Below are positions 12,293 to 21,328 of a DNA stretch of 64,000 nt, piece after piece. The stretch's first letter is position 1. Each line of letters begins with the position of its first letter. The stretch spans positions 1-64,000 of the forward strand of contig QYAI01000026.1 of NCBI GenBank assembly GCA_003988855.1, read 5' to 3'. A model generated the notes under the pieces. That model did not search any database. It saw only the letters and a program-made list of their open reading frames with translations, and was not told the origin of the DNA. Origin of the DNA: Arachnopeziza araneosa. Taxonomy: Eukaryota; Ascomycota; Leotiomycetes; Helotiales; Arachnopezizaceae. A program made the translations under genes and the position numbers.

Positions 12293-13053
12293 TTCTGTCA
12301 CCTTAACAATTTTAGTCGTTCAAAGCACTTACTCCACAGAAAGTCGGAAATTTGGTGGAGAGATGAAATTTCTTCTATTTGGATTTAAAAGCGCCTATTA
12401 TATGTACGATGGGGAAGGAGGGAACATTCATTGCATTTGCATTTCCTCAACTTGGGACAGCATGGCCTGGACTGCAGACGAACAGGACGAATTTCTTGTA
12501 TAAATTTTAGCTAACAGCTTCTTTTGTACGTACACATACATATAAGTAGCGGGCAGGCAGCTTGACGAAAAGTGCTTGGCTGGGCTGCTGTATATCATAG
12601 AGATCCATGACGTGGATTGATGAAAAGAGACGAGGTAGTAATATATAATGGTTACCTAAATGTTTATTCACCCGGATTGAATAAGTCTGAGCTGTTTTAA
12701 AGGGATAAGAAAGGAACCTGAGCAGGTGAATATTTATCTAGACTTCTAGACCAAGTAGATTTTTGTTCTACTATAGGTAGCCTGATTTGTAGTACACTAT
12801 CAATTTATGTAGAGCCATTATGCATTGTAGATTACTACCCCTCGTTCTCTAGAATTGCCTTGATTCTAAATATTGACAAGAGGCATTTGACAAGAGGCAT
12901 TTGACAAGTGGTTTTTGGACGCTTATTGAACAAGCTTGACAAATAGGGAAAGGTGTAGCGCCACCAAAGATCGGCGTTTTTGGCAGCCGAGCCCTATGAA
13001 CTTCAAAATATTTCTTTAGCTTCAACCACCCGAGCCTCTTCACATTACGAACA
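12293..13053. other. Intergenic region with a 14-bp direct repeat
   Basis: Contains the 3' end of the large scaffold gene and the upstream region of the orphan ORF at 13054. A 14-bp unit (TTGACAAGAGGCAT) is repeated directly at 12873 and 12887, with a third partial copy at 12901. No gene is seen. Confidence 0.5.
12873..12910 (+). repeat. Short tandem direct repeat, 14-bp unit
   Basis: Two full copies and one partial copy of TTGACAAGAGGCAT, about 145 bp upstream of the ATG at 13054. It could be chance slippage or a small regulatory repeat. Confidence 0.7.
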
Positions 13054-13749
13054 ATGCAGAAACTCAAGACTTTCTCCGTGTATGCACGCATCCAAGCCGG
13101 AACCGACGCCTCGTTTAACGCCTTGAGGCAGAAGTATAATCCTTCAACTACAGAAAAGCCCTTCCAGCAAATAACCAAGATAGCACTCGTAAAGGATTTC
13201 CTCACCTCTCCAAGCTCCGAGGCGAAAGTTAAGAAGAGTTTGGGCATCCTTGCGTCGAAGAATGTCACAATCAGGCAACCATTCTATGAACCATGTACCG
13301 TGAAACGAGGGGAAAGTAGTGCAACAATACGATACAAGTTGGCCTGGTCACCGTTGACCTCCTTGAAAGAGACCATCCTTTACTACAACAAGACGGTGAC
13401 ACGGATCATGACCACTGCAGAAGCACAATGGGAACTCAACGGTCCAGCAATCCAAGCTGTGAACGTTACGATCAATCAGACTCTGGAGAGGGCAGAGGAG
13501 ATCCTCAAGGAGGTGGCTGAGGCGGAGAGGCCGGCGGACCTTTTGATCGACGGTCTGCTGGTTGGGGATCAGGATGCGGTGAACAGAGGTGAAGAGGAAT
13601 TCACTTTCTTCCCGTTTGCGACGCCGGAGACGGTCGTGCAGCCGACTGCGGAAGGGTTGAAGTTGAGGGAGGAGAGTCTGGAGCTCAAGAGAAAAAGCAT
13701 AAAGCGTCGGGCAACTCGAGTAAAAGGCGTTTCTAGTAGTCCTCAATGA
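13054..13749 (+). CDS. Orphan hypothetical protein, 231 residues
   Basis: Uninterrupted frame from ATG 13054. I recognise no family. The first half (starting MQKLKTFSVYARIQAG) has an alternating hydrophobic/polar pattern that suggests a folded alpha/beta domain. Residues ~125-160 look like an amphipathic helix with E/A/R heptads, followed by an acidic stretch. The C-terminus is strongly basic (LKRKSIKRRATRVKG), which could bind nucleic acid or serve as a nuclear signal. There is no leader peptide or membrane segment. The gene converges on ISY1, with about 300 bp between the two stop codons. Codon use looks ordinary. Support is the length and coherence of the frame only. Confidence 0.5.
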   Translation: MQKLKTFSVYARIQAGTDASFNALRQKYNPSTTEKPFQQITKIALVKDFLTSPSSEAKVKKSLGILASKNVTIRQPFYEPCTVKRGESSATIRYKLAWSPLTSLKETILYYNKTVTRIMTTAEAQWELNGPAIQAVNVTINQTLERAEEILKEVAEAERPADLLIDGLLVGDQDAVNRGEEEFTFFPFATPETVVQPTAEGLKLREESLELKRKSIKRRATRVKGVSSSPQ

Positions 13750-14046
13750 GTCGACTGCTGATTGATACGAGGGACACCATGATTATGTTAGATTGAGGTT
13801 TACAAAAGAGGTTTGGTTTGGATAATTGTATAAAAGGATGTACAGATATGGCATATGGGTGTTTGATTAGGGATTAATGTTTTGAGGATTGCTGATGCAT
13901 GTAGATATCGCGCTCCTCAAGTAGTATTGAGTCGGTGCTGGAAGAACAATTCTGCTTTAGCGGTCTCCCACTATAACTTTTGCACAGGATCCCTACTCTT
14001 GAGTTTCATACTTGAGCTGACGGACGTATTTCTTTCTCTATTCTCA

Positions 14047-14880
14047 CTATCCCAACTTATCCAACAATCTCCTCCGTCTTCTGTCGACCAATTCCTCTTG
14101 CACCTCTTCACTATTCGGCAAATTCCACTCCTCTCCGTCTCCAGAATTTCCGGGTAACGGTTCCCATCCTTTCGGCGCCTTCCCATCTTTCCCTTTTAAC
14201 AGATTCTCAAACGCCTCTTTCTCTTTTGCGGCTTCATAAGCCAAAAGCGTCCCATCCTCTTCGTCCAAATTGTACCCAAAATAAGAAGCGTCGACTTTCA
14301 TTCGCAAATCAGAACGTGTTTCGAGAGGTTTATCAGGTTTGAGAGATTCCTTTGCCGCATCAAACATCTCCTTCACACCCGGCAATTCTCTCGCTCGTCC
14401 AAAATACCTAGTGAATCAGCCCAATTCTATGATCTTATTACAAAAACAACATACCTATACCCCTTCCCACTCCCAGGTACCTCCCTCCCCTCCTCATCAT
14501 ATACCTTCACACTCCCACGCATATAGTTCGGGCCGCCCAAATTCCTAATCTGTATCTCCCAAACATGCTTCTCGCGCATCAACTTATTAATCTCATCGTT
14601 CAAATCTCGGATCATGAAATCAGACAGCGATACGTCTTGGATCTTGGACACCTTGCGAGAGATCTCTTTAAGTACCTGGCCCCGCCATTTTTCACAAGCA
14701 GGGATTGCGGTCACTTCTGTGATGGCCTTTGGGCGTCTTGTTCGTCCTACGTCAATGATTCCTAGGTCCGCGGCTTGCGATTCTCGGAAGCGGAAGAGCA
14801 TCGATTGCGCTTTTTCGGAGTTGCGCGCCTAGAAAGGGTTAGAGTTATGCTTAAAGGATATATTGAGTGATTCTTACCAT
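14047..14880 (-). CDS. ISY1: Pre-mRNA-splicing factor Isy1
   Basis: Three exons on the minus strand: 14880-14878 (the start codon alone), 14828-14455 and 14407-14047, giving 245 residues. The introns are 49 and 47 nt. After splicing the N-terminus reads M-ARNSEKAQSMLFRFRE and then ADLGIIDVGRTRRPK, ACEKWRGQVLKEISRKVSKIQD and LNDEINKLMREKHVWE. These are hallmark blocks of Isy1 and run nearly the full family length. The junction KGYRY/FGRARELPGVKEMF rejoins the second conserved block across intron 2. Isy1 is a component of the NineTeen complex-associated spliceosome and works near the catalytic steps of pre-mRNA splicing in the nucleus. The first intron directly after the ATG is unusual but common in fungal genes. 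Confidence is high from motif recognition. Confidence 0.95.
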
Positions 14881-17448
14881 GATTGCGATAATGGCCTGAA
14901 AGGGCTTGTCTGGGAGAAATCGAGGCACGTAGGAAGGTGATTTAGTGGGTTCAGAGCGGACGTCCAAGGTTTGAGGCTGATCCAAAATCTTGAGCAAGGT
15001 TCACAGGTGCGGCCGCTAGCGCAATTCTGTCGCGTGCTCAACCTCATCGCGTCTTCGGATTCATCCTTCTTTCCACAACTACAACCTGCAATGACGATAC
15101 CCTTCACAATGCTACCACGAATCAGCCTCGCTGTAACAGGTTGATGGTTGAGTATGAGTGCGCATGAACAGAAATCTTAGCAGACTTTAATTCCCCTTTC
15201 TTACATGCTTTCTTTCTTTCGATGGTTGGAGCAGGCCATGGAGCGGAGGTGAGGCTGCAATGACGACATCAGCACCGGCTTGAAACACTGCTACACTGCG
15301 ACCCTACGGTTTAGAATGGAGTCTCTAATTGGGGTTGGGATGAAGTTCTGAATTGTGAGTGAAGGTGATGGCGATAGTGTTGCTGAGAGCGGGATTATAG
15401 TTTTCAATCGGAGCGGCTGGTATGACTTCTCTTTCCCTCTTCGATATGATGTCCTCTACGCATCTGCTAACTGATTTTGATTCAGATCCTCTTGTTTGAT
15501 TGCCTTGGAAGATTGTTGGAGGAAGGATATGGGTGGTAGAAAGAGGATTTCCTTATGTCAAACTTTACTCTTGCCCAGTGATGACCAAGTGTCCAAAAAG
15601 CCAAAATTGCAGGCCAACCTGCTGCCTTAATGCGTAATGCAATAGGGCAGATAAGTGTTCGCTATGAGAACTTGAGAGCTAATCTGAGGGCTGTTCCTTG
15701 CTTTCCTTGGATTTTGTGTGTAGAGTTTGTGTTTTTGCTTGAACTTGGTGTTCTGCTTTGCATTTAGTGCTTCTGCTTGGCGGGCAAGAGAGCGCGAGTG
15801 ACTTGGCGTTGTTGAATGTTGTTAATTTGCTGTCCTTCGATGGAACTGCTTTCGATAGAAGAAATAGTCAGTAGCCAACGATACTTTGCGATTTATCCCT
15901 TCGAATTCTTGCTTCAATCATAACGCTTGACTGCTTCCCACCTTGTTTGCCTTGCTCCTTCTCGTGGTGGTTTATTGAGCAGCCCAATAACTCTTCAGAA
16001 CAAGAACGGCTATCCTAACGAATGAAGTCCGCCAACATCCAGCAATATGGCACTCTGTGTCGGACTTGTGCTGCTACCCTTCAGGTCAAGTTTTCGAGAC
16101 TTGTGAAGCAACCCTACATTTAAACGAGAGAAGCCACGAAAAAACATGCTTGCCTAGATAATTTGGGCTACTTTAAGTGGCTTGTCACAGTAGTCTTTGA
16201 TGGGTAAAGATCATAAGTTTGGCATTGAGATTGAAGCGTCAATCCGAGCAAGTTGGACATTCTCACATGATCTGCTATGTGATCCTTGTCTTTCTACAGT
16301 GGCTGACAAGCAATGAAATTCTTGAACTAGATAATTTTTCTTGTTTAGTGTGCAGACTGAGAGGCAATTGAGCTAGAGCACAGTTTTCGCGATTGCCAAA
16401 GACCGAGTGCCTTATTCATATCACCAGCATCCTCAAATACACTGGTTGTATCGATATCCCTCGTACATTCCCACTCAAGTATCTGTAGATATTGTCAGCA
16501 TTTATTAATGCAGCCCCGAACAGTCTGAGAAACTTAACAAATTAATTTCTGGCTTTGTGCTGTTGCTTCTGGTTTCTTTGAATTTCGACTATCGCAGCTT
16601 ACTTGTTTATTTGACATTGCCAGTAATCTAGAGCTAACCCAAAGGTAACGGAATAATTCGCAAGATATTCACGCCTCGTGACTGCCAGCCTTTCGAACAA
16701 GGCTCTCGGTACCTACCTATCTACTTGACTACCGAGATTTAAAGTCTGCTTTCGTCTACTCGCGTTGTTGTTGTTTTTTATTACCAAAACAACACAACCC
16801 CGCACATACGATCTTGACAGTTGTTGAACTGGAAAACAATTGCAAAGACTTGCTCCTGCATTAATGTAAGTTCTTTTATTATTTTTATTCCGGCTGCGAC
16901 TCTATTCCAGTATGAGGCTTGCTTCGCGACAGGAAAGTTCTGTTGCAAGGTGTGGTTGTCGCAATCCAACAACACCATAACTTTCGAGGCGAACTTCGGG
17001 CTACACCGTGACTTCTGTTGCAAGACGCAATCCAACAACACCGTAACTTTCGTGGCGAACTTCGGGCTACACTATGGCTTCTGTTGCAAGATGCAATCCA
17101 ACAGCACCGTAACTTTCGTGGCGAACTTCGGGCTACACTGTGACTTCTGTTGCAAGACGCAATCCAACAGCACCGTAACTTTCGGGGCGAACTTCGGCCT
17201 CTGACTTCTGTTGCAAGTCGATCTAATTTATTATTGACATTAACCTATCATAGTGTTTTGCATAAGCGCTTTCTAGCTCTTCCATATTCAAACTGCGATT
17301 TCTCATAGCGATTGTCCACCAACTACATCCACTTTGAATCAAGTTCAGAGTCGCGATACTTTTTCAACATTGACAAGGTTCAAGTGGGTCACTTCGAACA
17401 ATCTTGACTCTTCAACTCTCACACCACAATCATTGTCAAAAGTCAAGA
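14881..17448. other. Long intergenic region between ISY1 and the BTB-like gene
   Basis: About 2.6 kb. The first part is the ISY1 promoter and 5' UTR, and the last part is the upstream region of the BTB-like gene. No coding gene is supported in 14.9-16.8 kb. A tandem array of 66-bp units lies at 16939-17217 and is listed separately. Confidence 0.5.
16939..17217 (+). repeat. Minisatellite, 66-bp unit, about 4 copies
   Basis: Units start at 16939 (75 nt, with a 9-nt insertion), 17014 (66 nt), 17080 (66 nt) and 17146 (61 nt), followed by an 11-nt remnant at 17207. Each unit begins TCTGTTGCAAG and contains GCAATCCAACA, a CACCGTAACTTTCG stretch and GGCGAACTTCGG. Because 66 is divisible by three, a frame stays open across the array, giving a 22-residue repeat with Cys-Cys. 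I see no convincing start or splice structure for a gene. The array lies ~230 bp upstream of the BTB-like ATG, so it is in that gene's promoter or 5' UTR. Confidence 0.85.
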
Positions 17449-19015
17449 ATGGCTCATAATCAACAAACCGACATGGGTGGTGGGCCCGTCGGCAGCAACA
17501 ACATTGAAGATGCCGGTACCCCTATGAATAGAAATGCTCAGTCTAACTCTCGCTCTCGTATCGATGGTTATCCCCAGTTTGCTGACGGCGATGTCTTGAT
17601 TGTCTCCCCGACTGGCAAGCGTTGGAGACTTCACTCTTTAATCCTCGAACAATCATCTACAATCTTGAGAGAGATCTTCTCGGCTAATGCGCCTGTTGTC
17701 ATCACTTCTAAGATGAAGAATGAGGGCAAGACTATCAAGTGGAGACTTGAGATGGTCCATCATCCTGGTGCAGCCGGTGCTGATTCATCCTCATCGAAGT
17801 ATAGGGAGTTCATTTGTGTGGTAAGTTATACTGTTATTCTTCCTTCACGTGCTGATTTATCTTTACATCAATTATCTTATTTTCTTTTGACTGTTCATTT
17901 TGTGCATGTGTTTCTGTGGTTGTCTTTAGATACATGGTTTCATACTAACATGATAATAGGGAGTCAACACTCGTCCCAAGGTATTACCTTTCGATTTCGA
18001 GAACCCTGGACAGGAGCCTCTCTTCAACGAGGTTTACGATAACTTCTTCAGATGTCTCTATCATCTTCCACCCAACTATGGTAAAGAAGATTCCAGTGAC
18101 AACAACAAGAACGAATACATCTCGAAGATCACCGATCTTCTTCAAGCTGCCGCCTTCCTCGAAGCCATTCATGCGGTTCGAGTCAATCTTGAGGCTCATC
18201 TCCTTCGTATGGCTCAAGTCCTTTGGCTTCATATCCAGAATTATCCTGAAGGCTGGGTCATGATGGCTGGCATGCTTCAATCAGACATCATCTTCCGAGA
18301 ATGCATGGTCCATCTCGTCGGCCGCTACCACCTCAAGAAGAACGGCATCGATATGGAATTTCTCCAAAACAAAATTCATGGCGAACTCGGCGCAGCTACT
18401 GTGGAGCTGATCGTGAAAAAGGCCGGTGAGCTAAAGGATCTCAAGATTTACACCGAGCGTCACTTGATCGAATGGTATCCTCCCCGCATGATCCACACCG
18501 ATGACAACAGGATCGTCCCGGGCCGCGCTATCTACACCAACGACATCTATTACTGGATTGCGTTGAACCTAGTCCGTCAATACAGTATGTCGGCCTTCAT
18601 TTCCAACTTCCACCACCGCGCTACGGACGGTGGTCTTGCTTTCTATCGCTCCATCCGCGACGCGGATAGCTACCTCCACGAGTCCACGCTGACCCGCTTC
18701 CACGTTACCTTTGACATGTCCGCCAAGGCTCGTCAAGTCTTGCGTGAGACGGTCAAGGACTTCAAGAACGATATTCGCCCCGTAGTTGATGAGATCCTCA
18801 CTGATCGCTCCCAGGGTCCTGCGGATGGAAAGGAGTTTGATCATTTCACCTGCACGGAGATTGCGGATGATGAGATGCCGTGGGTTGTTCTTAACCAGAG
18901 ATATAAACAGTGTGAGGAGGCGGCTGAGGCGGCTCGCGCGGCGGAAGCTCTTATGGATGAGGATGAGGGTGAGGACGAGAGTGAGGAAGAGGATGCGGTT
19001 ATGGAAGAGGATTGA
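17449..19015 (+). CDS. BTB/POZ-like domain protein
   Basis: Two exons, 17449-17820 and 17960-19015, joined in phase 0 across a 139-nt intron (GTAAGT donor, AATAG acceptor), giving 475 residues. The N-terminal ~35 residues are polar. Residues ~44-125 hold FADGDVLIVSPTGKRWRLHS, then LILEQSSTILREIF and further strands, matching the opening strands and helices of fungal BTB/POZ domains, where the first strand carries D-hydrophobic-x-hydrophobic and the His-Ser pair begins the helix. The middle part (EAIHAVRVNLEAHLLRMAQ) looks like the helical extension typical of these proteins. Residues ~440-475 are very acidic, with an Asp/Glu run. BTB proteins often dimerise or bridge to Cul3 ligases. No Kelch or zinc-finger partner domain is seen, so its role is unknown. 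Confidence 0.75.
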
Positions 19016-19686
19016 GCCTTTGAGCTCGTAGTATTCTCTGGTGTAATGTAGGACAATCAATCGAGTTTTTTATGCTTTCTGCGCCACTTTCATCTTTCGA
19101 CATTCACATTGCGCATAGAGATGCAGTATCTCGACATTGCGAGTTGCACTTTGATCGCTTGCTCATTGTCGCAGGCAGATACTGATATATTTCGTTTCTT
19201 TTCTACATCTGAAAGTCGAAAAGTATGTGAGATATTCTACCCTCCTGCTTGGAATTTGAATCTCGAACGCTAATTTTTGAATGAATCTCTCAGATTAGGT
19301 ATTTCACTGTCTAGAGCATGAATCTGTTACCTAAGTGCTGTATAGTTACGTAAGTGTTGAAGTTCGAAAAGAACATTTGCAGCAGATTTTCTCTGTTGCA
19401 GTGTCGAATTCTCTAAAGTATCTAGTCAAGTCTTGATAAACGCTTGCTGTAAGATCTGAATGTTGATGCGGAATTTTTGAATCCGTTGCTTGAATTCAGT
19501 ATTTCATGTTCCAAGAGGTGGAAATTGTTCAACAAGTGTTGTCTATCTTCAGGAGTGTTTAGGCTTAAGTGCGACTTAGTAGATAAAGTTTCTAAAGATA
19601 CAAGTCTGATTTTATAAGCTACATAGGTGGTTGTTATTTTCTCGTTTCATGGTTAGGGCAACAGAGAGTAAACTTTTGTCTATTAT
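19016..19686. other. Intergenic region between convergent genes
   Basis: About 670 bp of AT-rich sequence between the stop codons of the BTB-like gene (+) and the tannase gene (-). It presumably contains both 3' UTRs and terminators. I see no gene or repeat. Confidence 0.5.
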
Positions 19687-21328
19687 CTACCTTAAAACAC
19701 ATTCCCAGCTCTGCGACAAACTGGCGTTCGCAGCGCCACCAACAAACGTGTTCACATACGGGTATCTACAATGCTTTCTCTCTCTTTCTATAATCCCAGC
19801 TTTTACATTATCATTTACAAACTTTGTCCCTGTTATGGTCTCCGGTTTTTCTCCTTTTTCGACCCAAGCTACCAATGCAGCAAGAACATTCCCTTCTGGC
19901 CCAAATCCCAGATTCCCTGATGAGCTCTGGCCAATCATCCAAGCACCGGGTCCGCCAGAGCAGTGGTTCATGCCGCTGATACGAAAGAAGCGTATGCTTT
20001 CATCGAGCTCTTCATATGGCGTGTGAGCAGCCAGGTTGTTGTACAGTCGTTCTGTAGTAAATGATGTGATTTGCTGGTCTTGCTGACCATGGAAGATGAG
20101 CATTTTGCCGTTGTGCGGAGATGATGTGAATGGGCTGAGGGTGGAAGGGAAGGTCTGTACATTAAAAGGATTCAAAGCTTGCGCTGCTGCGCTGTCGGAA
20201 ACATTGAATTTGATGTCGTCCCAAGTGGGATCGCCATAGACTACGTAGCGGAACCAGTCAAGGGAGTAAGCCCAAGGAGATCCCGAATAGAGACCATTCG
20301 AAGCAAGGACTTCGGAGCCGGGTTGCATGGCCGGATAGACAAGTTCACCACTGGAGCCATAGAGAGGACTGAATATTGAGCGGACAATTTCGACCTGTGC
20401 TTGATTCAGGCATGATGTTTGGTTCTTTCCTCCGCTGCATAAAAGGGCCTCGGGGCGGAAATCGCAAAGAACGGGATTCTCAATAATGCTGTCTTGAACT
20501 CCATCAATGGTATCGCACTGTCGAAGTACTTCATTGTGGATGAGACCACTCCACGTGTTGGCAGAGATGAAATTGGTGGAATTCTTTGCTCCAGTTTTGT
20601 GGAAGAAGGAGGCGCGCCAGGAACTCATGTTGTTGAAATTTGATGCTGGAGCTCCGACGAGAATGCCATCGAAATCGTTGGGATAGGCCTCTGCTGCGTG
20701 GATTCCTTGTCTTCCGCCACCAGAGCAACCTAGATAATAGGATTTTGGTGTCGGTGTGGAATAGAAAGCTGCTGTCAGATTCTTTCCTATTTCAGTGATG
20801 ACATGCAACCTTCCCTTGGTCAGATGAATCTTTGAGTAAAGATGAGAGTACGTACGATCGATATACATAGTCCTTTAGCACTTCATCATTATGGAAAAAA
20901 CTCAATCCACTGGTTCCATTGTGACCATTATTACTTCCCACTGCTGAGAATCCATTTAACAATCCATAATTGATGTTATCATAACCAACACAACCATCAA
21001 TCCCTCCATTTCCCGTAGTCAAAAATCTTCCACTATAATTTGCCGGGAACCAGCCTTCATAAATAACTCCTGACCGAGATGAAGTGCTGATGTTCAACGC
21101 AATGCGACATGTATCCACAGAGATATTCTGGTTTACCTTCCCACACCCAACATCTGGCAAGGACAGGATCGCTCCTGCGGGTAGAAACTCCTGTGCATTG
21201 ACGGTAAAATTGGCACCGTATTTCAGAGGATCAAAAGTCAAACATTTATCAGCGAATGTTGAGTTCTGAGCCACGGAGTGAGGAATGCCAATTGAAGTAA
21301 TAGCGATCAAGAACCGACTTCGCATCAT
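19687..21328 (-). CDS. Tannase / feruloyl esterase family secreted esterase
   Basis: Two exons, 21328-20856 and 20809-19687, split by a 46-nt intron (GTACGT donor, CTGAC branch), giving 531 residues. The chosen ATG gives a signal peptide (MMRSRFLIAITSIGIPHSVAQ). An upstream in-frame ATG would add another hydrophobic run, but this start fits a secreted enzyme better. The family's CS-D-HC arrangement is visible: C186-S187 in a G-C-S-G-G-G-R nucleophile elbow, a GQQDQ segment that carries the likely Asp, and MNHC with the His next to a Cys, where the two Cys usually form a disulfide close to the active site. Many NxS/T sites suggest N-glycosylation. The enzyme would act outside the cell on galloyl or feruloyl esters of plant polyphenols or cell walls. 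The exact substrate cannot be told from sequence. Confidence 0.93.

Noticed and set aside
16821..17204. 127-codon ORF over the 66-bp array as a gene
   Set aside because: The frame is kept open by the three-fold unit length. There is no convincing start or domain.
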